Source: Bacillota bacterium (GTDB lineage Bacteria > Bacillota_E > JAJZYS01 > JAJYTV01). Taken from it: a stretch of 64,000 bases of DNA. Every line of letters starts with the position of its first letter. Position 1 is the stretch's first letter. A model generated the notes under the pieces. It was not told the DNA's origin. It saw only the letters and a program-made list of their open reading frames with translations, and searched no databases. Positions 40,230-47,150 of this stretch are shown in pieces. The translations under genes were made by a program, and so were the position numbers. Where the stretch lies: positions 1-64,000 of the forward strand of contig JAJZVM010000003.1 of the NCBI GenBank assembly GCA_021845645.1, given 5' to 3'.

Positions 40230-42208
40230 TGCGCATGCGTGGAGTTCTCACGTCCGCCGCGGGTCTGCTTGCGCTGCTTCTTTCCGCCGCTCCTGCCGCC
40301 TTCGCCACCTACCTGCCGACAGCGCGCTTCGACATGCAGTTCGTCGGCGACCCTGTGCAGGTGACCCATACGCCGGCGGCCCTCGTCGGACCGAATCACG
40401 TCTACGAGGTGTCGAACGGCCTGCCGCCGACCCTGTGCGATTTTGCGACGAGCGGGCAGGAGATCGCCTGCGTGCGGCTGGGACACGGCTACAACGCGTG
40501 GGCGGTCGCACGGGGAACGGACGGCACCATCTATACGGGCGTCACCGCGAACTCGGGCAGCGGCCTCGGCTATCTCTACGCGTGGCGGCCGGGATCGACC
40601 GCGGCCAAGGTGGTCGCGACGATGCACGCGGACGCCATCTGGTCGCTTGCCGTCGATCCCCTCACAGGCGTCGTGTGGATCGGAGCCCAGTCCGTCTACG
40701 CCTACGACCCGACCACGGGTCAGCTGCAGGACTACGGCCTCCTTGGCCAGAGCGGCGAAAGCCAGGTGCATGCCCTCGCGGCCTACGACGGCACAGTCTA
40801 CGCCGGCCTCACGCCGTATACGGAGGTCGTCCAGTTCGACCCTGCCAATGGCCAGTCCAGCGTCTTTCAAGACATGCGTGGCCGCACCTCGGGCGTGATC
40901 CGCATCCAGGTCGACGACCCGCAGACCGTCGAGATCCTCTGGGAGTCGCGCGCACTCGACATCTACAAGAACGGTCAGCAGCAGGAGGGGTATCCTCACC
41001 TCAGCGCGGCGTCCGTTACCTCCGTTGCGCTGGCGGGGCAGATGTATAGCTTCCTGCCCGGCGGCAAGATCGCTGCCGGCTGGAACCAGAGCGCGGCCGA
41101 GCCACCGAGCTTCGTCAGCTACCCCCAGCAGCTCTCGTTCCTCTCCGGAACGCCGGTTGTCGCGGCAGGAGGCATCGACGGCCAACTTGTGGGCGTCCTC
41201 GACACGGGCGCGATCCTCACCGTCACGCCGGGAGCCGGCACGTGGCCCTTCAGCCTGGCGGTCGCAAACCTGCCGGGCACCCCGGGCATCATCACGGCGC
41301 TGTACAAGGACGCCGACGGCTCTCTCTGGGCATCGCCCTACATCGGCGGCGAGGTGACGCACATCGTCGGCGACACCTTCGAGAGGTATCCGTTCCAGCC
41401 GCAGGCCGACAGCTTCGCCGCGTGGCATGGGACGCTGTACATCGGCGGCTACCCTGGGGCTGCGCTCTACGCCTACGACGAGTCCAAGCCCTGGAACCTG
41501 GCGGCCGGCAACCCTGCGCTGATCGGCAACATCCAGCTTCCCGGAGATCCGCAGGAGACGCGGCTGTTCGCTCTGGCGGCGGGTCCGGCGGGCGTCTATG
41601 CGGGGACCATACCGACAGACGGCTACCTGCCGGGCGATCTCGGTTTCTATGACCCTTCGACCGGCAAGCTGCAGGTGTTCCCGTCTCCCGTGCCGGATGA
41701 GGCCATCACATCGCTCGTCTACGCCGGGAACGGACTTCTTGTCGGGACGACGACGGCCCTCGGCGGGACCGGCGTCGCGCCTGTGCAGCGGAGCGGCCAC
41801 GTCTTCCTCTGGAATCCCGAGAGCCAGTCCGTCGTCGCAACGCTGACGCCGCAGGCGGGCGCGTCCGTCTGGGGCGGACTCGTCGCGACGCCCTGGGGTG
41901 TCTTCGGTGCCAACCGCACGGCGGTCTTCCGCCTGGACCCCGCGACGCGCGCCATGGCGGCACGCACGTTCAACCGTAGCGGCGGTCAGGGCGCCTGGGG
42001 ATCCTTGACGCACATGTACTACGGTGGCGGCCGTCTCTACCTGGTGACCGGCCCGGGCCAGCTCTACCTCGTCAATCCGCATACGCTGGCCGCCACTCCG
42101 ATCTTCTGGGGCGCGGAGCAGGCCGCCATGGACGGCTCCTATCTCTACTTCAGCGCGCAGAACAGCGTTGAGCTCTGGCGGGCGCCTCTCGCGAAGCTGA
42201 ACCCCTAG
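40229..42208 (+). CDS. Secreted beta-propeller protein (PQQ/NHL/WD-like repeats)
   Basis: The 659-residue protein starts with a clear signal peptide (MRMRGVLTSAAGLLALLL, then cleavage near AAFA-TY). The rest is repeating units such as GYLYAWRPG, VWIGAQSVYAYDPTTGQL, TVYAGLTPYTEVVQFDPANG, LYIGGYPGAALYAYDES and GHVFLWNPES, the pattern of an extracellular propeller. The TTG at 40229 sits nine bases after GGAGG; ATGs at 40187 or 40235 are alternatives, of which 40187 would give an odd N-terminus. No catalytic motif or cell-wall anchor is seen. Function unknown, perhaps adhesion or binding. Confidence 0.8.
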   Translation: MRMRGVLTSAAGLLALLLSAAPAAFATYLPTARFDMQFVGDPVQVTHTPAALVGPNHVYEVSNGLPPTLCDFATSGQEIACVRLGHGYNAWAVARGTDGTIYTGVTANSGSGLGYLYAWRPGSTAAKVVATMHADAIWSLAVDPLTGVVWIGAQSVYAYDPTTGQLQDYGLLGQSGESQVHALAAYDGTVYAGLTPYTEVVQFDPANGQSSVFQDMRGRTSGVIRIQVDDPQTVEILWESRALDIYKNGQQQEGYPHLSAASVTSVALAGQMYSFLPGGKIAAGWNQSAAEPPSFVSYPQQLSFLSGTPVVAAGGIDGQLVGVLDTGAILTVTPGAGTWPFSLAVANLPGTPGIITALYKDADGSLWASPYIGGEVTHIVGDTFERYPFQPQADSFAAWHGTLYIGGYPGAALYAYDESKPWNLAAGNPALIGNIQLPGDPQETRLFALAAGPAGVYAGTIPTDGYLPGDLGFYDPSTGKLQVFPSPVPDEAITSLVYAGNGLLVGTTTALGGTGVAPVQRSGHVFLWNPESQSVVATLTPQAGASVWGGLVATPWGVFGANRTAVFRLDPATRAMAARTFNRSGGQGAWGSLTHMYYGGGRLYLVTGPGQLYLVNPHTLAATPIFWGAEQAAMDGSYLYFSAQNSVELWRAPLAKLNP

Positions 42209-42220
42209 GCCTGCACGACA

Positions 42221-42258
42221 GGACTCCCGGCCAGCGCATGCGCCGTGGCCGGGAGTCC
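42221..42258. terminator. Bidirectional terminator between propeller and EAL genes
   Basis: GGACTCCCGGCCA (42221-42233) pairs perfectly with TGGCCGGGAGTCC (42246-42258) around a 12-base loop, between two convergent stops. Outer GCAC/GTGC can extend the stem past a bulge. Confidence 0.75.
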
Positions 42259-42283
42259 GTGCATCTGGTCTCGGTGCCTGTGG

Positions 42284-43057
42284 TCAGACCCGATCGCCGA
42301 TGGGCGGTGCAGGGTAGGCGCGCCGCCGTGCCGACGTCACCGACTCGATCACGGTGCCGCGCAGGAGCCGACCGGTCGAGGCGATCCACGACCGGCTCGG
42401 TGCGAGCGATGGGTGGCAGAGGTAGTAGCCTTGGCCCAGCTCGAACCCGGCGCGACGGGCCGCACAGAGATCCTCGCTGGTCTCGATGCCCTTGGCGATG
42501 AGTTCCATGCCGAGATCCCGGGCGAGCCCCGCGAGCGTACGCGCAATGGCAAATCGCGTGCCGTCCTGGGCGATGCCATGCACGATCGACCGCTCGATCT
42601 TCAGGCCGCGGGGATGGACGTCCAGGATGCTCGCGAGATTGCCGCGCGAGACACCATAGTCGTCGAGGTACAGGTCAAGGTGCGCGGCATGCAGTTGGTC
42701 GAGGAGCTCGCGGTGAACTCCGGTGCTTTCGCTGATCTCGAGCGCCAGATGCGGGAACCGCCTGGCCGCGGGGGGGATGCGGCTCTCGATGTTGAGGAAG
42801 AGAATCTCGCCATCTTGGAGGAAGCGGTCCGCCGCCTGCATGGCGAGGGTCTGCGCACGTTCCTCGAGGTCTTCAAGCCAGTGCTCCCGCCTGGCACGGC
42901 GCAGCAGTTCCTTCGGGCGGATGTCGCAGCCGTCGCGGCCGCGCAGGAAGGCTTCAAACCCGTGGACACGGCCTGTCCGCAATTCCATCACCGGCTGCAG
43001 GGCAACGGTGAGCTCCTCGAGCCGCAGGTCGGCGGGAGGGACTAGCGATGAGGTCAT
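42284..43057 (-). CDS. Stand-alone EAL domain protein, key glutamate replaced
   Basis: The 257-residue protein is an EAL (cyclic-di-GMP phosphodiesterase) domain with no sensor or GGDEF part. Aligned to its paralogue at 45851-46609 with identical numbering, it keeps Glu35 (FEAFLRG), Asn89 (LFLNIES), Glu107, Asp132-Asp133 (YLDDYG), Lys153, Glu192 and Gln209 (GQGYY). The first glutamate of the AEGIET motif is Lys189 (AKGIET). That residue is catalytic in studied EAL enzymes, so this copy may be inactive or a c-di-GMP binder. ATG follows AGGAGG by six bases. It is divergent from the XRE-TPR pair across 216 bases. Confidence 0.9.
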   Translation of the reverse strand: MTSSLVPPADLRLEELTVALQPVMELRTGRVHGFEAFLRGRDGCDIRPKELLRRARREHWLEDLEERAQTLAMQAADRFLQDGEILFLNIESRIPPAARRFPHLALEISESTGVHRELLDQLHAAHLDLYLDDYGVSRGNLASILDVHPRGLKIERSIVHGIAQDGTRFAIARTLAGLARDLGMELIAKGIETSEDLCAARRAGFELGQGYYLCHPSLAPSRSWIASTGRLLRGTVIESVTSARRRAYPAPPIGDRV

Positions 43058-43213
43058 GGCGCGCCTCCTGCGCGGGTCTGGATGAATGACTAGGTGGCGG
43101 GCCAGGCGGCGATGGACAGAAGATCAAGTGCGACAGATATCCGCTCGATACTTTCGACCGCGACCGCGAGGGTCGACGTGAAGACTGAACTTCCCAGCCT
43201 CTCGCTGTAGTGT

Positions 43214-43248
43214 GCGACAGTGCGCCGTAGTTGGGTATATTCTTTACC
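43214..43248 (+). promoter_or_regulatory. Promoter/operator of the XRE-TPR pair, GGTA-N7-TACC
   Basis: GGTA (43234-43237) and TACC (43245-43248) form a spaced inverted repeat that overlaps a -10-like TATATT (43236-43241). A TGCGACA word lies about 16 bases upstream. Nearly the same arrangement, at the same distance from the start codon (25-26 bases), precedes the third XRE gene at 47088-47124. Conservation suggests a shared promoter with an autoregulatory site. Confidence 0.55.
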
Positions 43249-43273
43249 TACAGGAATGTGACGAGGTCACGCC

Positions 43274-44557
43274 GTGAACATTGGGTCAGTACTCAGGGAG
43301 CAGCGCCTGAAGATGGGGCTCACCGTCACCGAGGCAGCCAGGCTCGGTGGGGTGACGCGTTCCTATCTGTCGATGGTGGAGACCGGCAAGCGCGCGCCGA
43401 ACCCAGAGGTGTTGGTCGGCTTCACGCGACGGGTGAACGTGCCGACCGACGCCTGGCTCCCAGTCTTCCTGGCGGACGAAAGACGCTGCCCGCGCCTTGT
43501 GAGCCTGGGCCGCACGCTGTATCAGGCGGGCGACTATTCGGCTGCCCGGAGCAGTTTGAGCCGAGCGTTCTTCGTGAGCCGGTTTGGCGAAGCGGGCAGG
43601 TACAACAGCGAGATCTACGAGTTCCTGGGCAAGGTCTACTACGCGCAGGGACGCTACTCGCGTGCTTTGCGCTGGTTCAAGTTGTTGCACAATGCTGTCC
43701 GGCATACGGCCAATGCCCGCCTGCAGGCGGCGACCAGCTACAACCTCGCACAGTGCATGGCCAAGGTGGGGCAGGAACTCGAGGCTTTACCAAGGTTCGA
43801 CGAGGCCATTGCGGGCCTTGCGCATTTGCGTCTGTGGTTCGAGTTGGGCCAGGCGTGGCTAGCCAAGGCAAACGTGCTCTTGGAAGAGCGCATGTACAAG
43901 GAAGGCCACCTGGCGTACCGGCATGCGGCACACTTGTTGCGTGGGAGAGCGTTTCATGGTGACGCGATGCTCGGAGTGGCGATCACGCACGAGATTTTGC
44001 ATGGCCCCAAGGCTTCTGAGCCCTTGTTCCGCGAGATCGCCGACGACGAGCGCATCGATGACGTCGTGCGCGCAAAGGCCAGGTGCAACCTGGCCACCGC
44101 GTTGCGGGAACTGGGACGCTATGAGCAGGCAGTTCACGAAATCAAGATCGGCCTGATATCGAGGGTATCTTTACCTAGCACCCTTCTCGCTGCGATGCTG
44201 ACGGAGGCTGTAATATGCAGCACTCGACTGGGTGACAGCAGATCGGCTCTTCATGCACTACAGATGTACAAGGGCATCACAGGGAACAGGGACGGTCAGG
44301 ATATCGCCGCGATGCGTATCCTGGCACGGGTACTGGGCGTGGACCTCCCAGGCGAGGCGGTAACGGTCGCTTACGCGGACGAATACGACCGACACTTGAC
44401 AGAGGCGTTGAAGGTTCTGCGAACGCAGCCGATGACTACCTCTGCGACAGAGTTGACGGTTGAAGGTGCCCCGCTCACGGAGTCTCGCACGCAAGATACC
44501 GTTCTCCGAATGGACACGCTTGCCTGCAAGTCGTCTCCCGATGAGGTCACGGTATGA
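43274..44557 (+). CDS. XRE-family HTH regulator with TPR domain (copy 1)
   Basis: The 427-residue protein has an N-terminal XRE/Cro-type HTH (LREQRLKMGLTVTEAARLGG, then TRSYLSMVETGKRAP, residues 7-45). From about residue 75 to 370 come helical TPR repeats such as LYQAGDYSAARSSLSRAF, YYAQGRYSRALRWFKLL and LRELGRYEQAVHEIKIGL. This layout and length match RRNPP-type peptide sensors (PlcR, NprR, PrgX, Rgg), in which the TPR groove binds a re-imported peptide. GTG start behind GAGGTCACG. Its stop overlaps copy 2 (ATGA). The last 45 residues look disordered. Ligand not proven. Confidence 0.88.
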   Translation: MNIGSVLREQRLKMGLTVTEAARLGGVTRSYLSMVETGKRAPNPEVLVGFTRRVNVPTDAWLPVFLADERRCPRLVSLGRTLYQAGDYSAARSSLSRAFFVSRFGEAGRYNSEIYEFLGKVYYAQGRYSRALRWFKLLHNAVRHTANARLQAATSYNLAQCMAKVGQELEALPRFDEAIAGLAHLRLWFELGQAWLAKANVLLEERMYKEGHLAYRHAAHLLRGRAFHGDAMLGVAITHEILHGPKASEPLFREIADDERIDDVVRAKARCNLATALRELGRYEQAVHEIKIGLISRVSLPSTLLAAMLTEAVICSTRLGDSRSALHALQMYKGITGNRDGQDIAAMRILARVLGVDLPGEAVTVAYADEYDRHLTEALKVLRTQPMTTSATELTVEGAPLTESRTQDTVLRMDTLACKSSPDEVTV

Positions 44558-45756
44558 GCATAGGTGAGGTGCTACGTCAGCGCCGCAAGCAATGCAACTT
44601 GACCATCACCGCGACCGCGGACCTCGTGGCGGTTCCGCGATCATATCTCTCCATGGTAGAAGGGGGGAAGAGAACGCCTTCCCCTCAGGTTCTCGTGCGG
44701 CTCGCAGATGTCCTTGGCGTTCCATCAGACATCTGGGTGCCGGTTCTGATCGCTGGCGAAAGGCATTGTCAGCGGCTTGTGGATCTAGCCGGGCTCCTGT
44801 ATCAGGAGCATGATTATGTGCCTGCCAGACGCGTGTTGGGTTGCGCCCTTGCGATTAGTCGACGAGAGCACCACGGCCGATACAATGGCAAGATATACTA
44901 TCTGCTAGGATCGGTCTGCGCCGGGCAAGGACAGTACACAAAGGCTGTGCTCTGGTTCAGATTGTTCGAGCGGGCAGTTGCGCACGGGGCGAACCTGGAT
45001 CTTCAAGCTATCGCCGAGTACAATGTCGGCTTGACTTTGGCGAAGCTCGGCAGACGGGTCGACGCGGTGAAGAAGCTTGACGAGGCTGCCGCTGCATTCG
45101 CACGCCTGCATCTGCAGGAGGAGACCGGCAGGGCTATGCTGCACAAGGCCAATGTGCTTCTCGCGATGCGCCGCTACCCTCAAGCGGGCACGGCGTACCG
45201 TCGTTCCGCGTACCTCCTGCGACGCACATCATTACATGCTGAAGCACTACTTGGCATCGCGATCGCCACATGGAGATTGCGCGGTCCCGCTGTGGCCCTA
45301 CCTCTGCTAAGTAAGATCGCAGAGACCCCGACGGCCTCAGACGTGGTAAGTGTCAAAGCTCGGGCCGGCATGGCGTCTGCGTTGAGGGAACTTGGCCGGT
45401 ACGGTGATGCCTTGCACGAAGCCGAGGCGGGGCTGGAGGCCCGAGAACGGATCCCAACCGACTTGGTGAGTGCTCTACTCACCGAACAGGCGCTCAGCAA
45501 TTCGCTGCAAGGCGACATGCCGGCGGCGCGACGGGCCCACGAGGCATTCTGCTGCCTCGAAGGACCAAAGGACGGTCAGGACCTTGCGGCGATGCACATC
45601 CTCGCAAGCGCTCTCGGCGTGGCTCAGCCTACGGACAAGATGCCGGCCGTCGTCGAGGACGCGCACGAGATGCGAATTGCCGCAGCCCTCGAGGTGATGG
45701 CGGTCGTGCCGTCGCTCACCACTCACCACAGGGATCCTGTGGCGATAAGCTCTTGA
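44554..45756 (+). CDS. XRE-family HTH regulator with TPR domain (copy 2)
   Basis: The 400-residue paralogue of the preceding gene has the HTH at residues 5-45 (LRQRRKQCNLTITATADLVA, PRSYLSMVEGGKRTP). TPR-like repeats follow (LYQEHDYVPARRVLGCAL, VCAGQGQYTKAVLWFRLF, LRELGRYGDALHEAEAGL). It is translationally coupled to copy 1 and lacks its own promoter, so the two are made together and could form heterodimers. The same GAGGTCACG ribosome-site element precedes its ATG. A strong terminator follows. Confidence 0.88.
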   Translation: MSIGEVLRQRRKQCNLTITATADLVAVPRSYLSMVEGGKRTPSPQVLVRLADVLGVPSDIWVPVLIAGERHCQRLVDLAGLLYQEHDYVPARRVLGCALAISRREHHGRYNGKIYYLLGSVCAGQGQYTKAVLWFRLFERAVAHGANLDLQAIAEYNVGLTLAKLGRRVDAVKKLDEAAAAFARLHLQEETGRAMLHKANVLLAMRRYPQAGTAYRRSAYLLRRTSLHAEALLGIAIATWRLRGPAVALPLLSKIAETPTASDVVSVKARAGMASALRELGRYGDALHEAEAGLEARERIPTDLVSALLTEQALSNSLQGDMPAARRAHEAFCCLEGPKDGQDLAAMHILASALGVAQPTDKMPAVVEDAHEMRIAAALEVMAVVPSLTTHHRDPVAISS

Positions 45757-45794
45757 CCGCCCGTGGCGAGACCGGAACGGCCAAGTCGAGTAGA

Positions 45795-45826
45795 GGCTCC
45801 CGGCAGCGGTTAGGCAGCCGGGAGCC
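45795..45826. terminator. Bidirectional terminator between XRE copy 2 and EAL copy 2
   Basis: GGCTCCCGGC (45795-45804) pairs perfectly with GCCGGGAGCC (45817-45826) around a 12-base loop between convergent stops. Its stem resembles the terminator at 42221-42258. Confidence 0.75.
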
Positions 45827-45850
45827 CCGATTATGAGTGCAGCCTCGTCC

Positions 45851-46609
45851 CTATACGTTTGAAGCGACGAGGCGGAAGCGTGCAGAGGTCACGCGTTCGA
45901 TGACCATATTGGAAAGCAGCTGGCCGACCCTGTCGGTCTCGTCACGATCGGGTCTGGGTAGTGGACGGCCGAGGTAATAGCCCTGTCCGAACTCGAAACC
46001 TGCTCTGCGCGCAGCTACCAGATCCTCGCTGGTCTCAATGCCCTCGGCGACCAGTTCCATGCCGAGGTCGCTGGCGAGCGAGGCCAAGGCGCGGGCGATA
46101 GCAAAGCGACGATGATCCTCAGAGATGCCTCGGACAATGCTGCGGTCGACCTTGATACCACACGGGCGGATGTCGAGGATGCGAGCCAGGTTGCCATGGG
46201 AGACGCCATAATCGTCAAGATAGAGCTTCAAGCCCTGCTTGCGCAACTTCTCGACCTGATGGTGACTCACATCCTGTGCCTCGCTCACCTCCATCACGAC
46301 GTGGGGGTAGCGGTGCGGTGGAAGGGGATAGCGGATGTCACCGTTGAGGAAGAGGACTTCCTCGCCCTGAAGGTAGCGCTCGGCCGCTTCGAACGCGAGT
46401 GACCTCGCGCGATCCTCCAGCTCACCGAGCCAACGCTCGCGCCGCGCGCGGCGAAACATGGCCGGTGGGTTGACGTCGCTCCCAGCCGGGCCGCGCAGCA
46501 GAGCCTCGAAGCCGTGTACCCTGCCTGTCCTGAGATCCAGGACCGGCTGCAAGGCCACGGTGAGTTCGTCAAGCCGCACGTCGGTTGCGGAGATGGTCGA
46601 AGTGGTCAT
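45851..46609 (-). CDS. Stand-alone EAL domain cyclic-di-GMP phosphodiesterase
   Basis: The 252-residue EAL domain keeps the whole catalytic set: Glu35 (FEALLRG), Asn89 (LFLNGD), Glu107, Asp132-Asp133 (YLDDYG), Lys153, Glu189 and Glu192 (AEGIET) and Gln209 (GQGYY). It should cleave cyclic-di-GMP to pGpG. No sensor domain is attached, so control is probably at expression. The ATG at 46609 has GGAGG five bases upstream; an ATG at 46621 lacks a ribosome site. It lies 34 bases downstream of two tiny secreted-peptide genes on the same strand, which suggests one transcript. Confidence 0.92.
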   Translation of the reverse strand: MTTSTISATDVRLDELTVALQPVLDLRTGRVHGFEALLRGPAGSDVNPPAMFRRARRERWLGELEDRARSLAFEAAERYLQGEEVLFLNGDIRYPLPPHRYPHVVMEVSEAQDVSHHQVEKLRKQGLKLYLDDYGVSHGNLARILDIRPCGIKVDRSIVRGISEDHRRFAIARALASLASDLGMELVAEGIETSEDLVAARRAGFEFGQGYYLGRPLPRPDRDETDRVGQLLSNMVIERVTSARFRLVASNV

Positions 46610-46643
46610 GGCAACCTCCATCAGAAGCCGAATGTTCGGACTA

Positions 46644-46817
46644 CTACATGAGCCCAGGGTCACCAGGGGCCGAAGAGGAGTCGGGCTTGATGAGGGAGGA
46701 CGCGAGATAGTGATGGTTGGATGCACTTGCCATCGTAGTCGCAGGGGCCTGGGCGATGGCTAACGCCGGGACAACAAGGATCACGGCGGCGATCAGGACA
46801 TCGAAGAAGCGCTGCAT
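46644..46817 (-). CDS. Small secreted pre-peptide (copy 1), candidate signal
   Basis: The 57-residue product has a Sec-type signal (MQRFFDVLIAAVILVVPALA, then IA-Q, cleavage expected after Ala22) and a 35-residue mature part ending SSLIKPDSSSAPGDPGLM. An AGGAGGT site precedes the ATG by eight bases. A second gene 70 bases upstream encodes nearly the same peptide; the last 23 residues are identical while 14 of those codons differ silently, strong evidence of coding and of selection on the peptide. Gene size, export signal and position beside an XRE-TPR regulator fit an RRNPP-type pro-signal whose C-terminus is the pheromone. A bacteriocin or structural peptide is the alternative. Confidence 0.8.
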   Translation of the reverse strand: MQRFFDVLIAAVILVVPALAIAQAPATTMASASNHHYLASSLIKPDSSSAPGDPGLM

Positions 46818-46887
46818 GATGGAGTACCTCCTGGTCCGTAGAGTGCGGCACCATGTGCCACCTGGGTTATCGATATCCATAGGAATC

Positions 46888-47061
46888 CTACATGAGCCCA
46901 GGGTCACCGGGGGCTGAAGACGAATCCGGTTTGATCAAAGAAGATGCCAGGTAATGGTGACTGGATGCACTGGCCATAGTGGTTGCAGAGGTCTGGGCGA
47001 CAGCAAGGGCAGGAACGACAAGGATCACAGCGGCGATAAGGATATCGAGGACGCGTTTCAT
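46888..47061 (-). CDS. Small secreted pre-peptide (copy 2), candidate signal
   Basis: The 57-residue twin of the downstream peptide starts MKRVLDILIAAVILVVPALA and has VA-Q at the expected cleavage point. Its mature part shares the C-terminal SSLIKPDSSSAPGDPGLM. AGGAGGT lies nine bases before the ATG. Differences from copy 1 are confined to the signal region and the first part of the mature peptide (QTSATT versus QAPATT; SSHH versus SNHH). It is divergent from XRE copy 3, 89 bases apart start to start, the standard layout of a peptide and its regulator, and probably heads the transcript peptide-peptide-EAL. Confidence 0.8.
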   Translation of the reverse strand: MKRVLDILIAAVILVVPALAVAQTSATTMASASSHHYLASSLIKPDSSSAPGDPGLM

Positions 47062-47087
47062 ATTTGGGACACCTCCTGGCCCGTAGT

Positions 47088-47124
47088 TTGCGGCACAGGA
47101 GGCTACTTTGGTATATCCTGTACC
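47088..47124 (+). promoter_or_regulatory. Divergent control region of XRE copy 3 and the peptides
   Basis: TTGCGG (47088-47093) and TATATC (47112-47117), 18 bases apart, suit a promoter for XRE copy 3. GGTA (47110-47113) and TACC (47121-47124) form the same GGTA-N7-TACC inverted repeat found before XRE copy 1. Because the peptide transcript starts on the other side of this 89-base gap, a regulator bound here could control both directions. Confidence 0.55.
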
Positions 47125-47150
47125 TACAAGGTAGTTACGGGGTCATGCAC

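Larger units (their letters stand above)
46643..47093. repeat. Tandem duplication containing the two peptide genes
   Basis: The peptide genes and about 30 bases of leader are duplicated in direct orientation (46643-46846 and 46887-47093). The leaders share the word CCTCCTGG, then CCGTAG, then TGCGGCAC. The last 21 bases of both genes, including the stop, are identical, whereas the middle has diverged at silent sites, so the duplication is not recent. Confidence 0.75.

Noticed and set aside
40160..42082. 640-codon open frame opposite the secreted propeller
   Set aside because: Antisense shadow: the plus strand has a signal peptide, ribosome site and repeats.
43090..43250. Minus-strand open frame of about 55 codons between EAL copy 1 and XRE copy 1, checked as a third peptide gene
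   Set aside because: No ATG, GTG or TTG, no signal peptide and no similarity to the two peptides; it also covers the XRE promoter.
46610..46643. CCGAA-CA-TTCGG repeat between peptide copy 1 and EAL copy 2 as a terminator
   Set aside because: Five-base stem with no T-tract; too weak to argue against a shared transcript.
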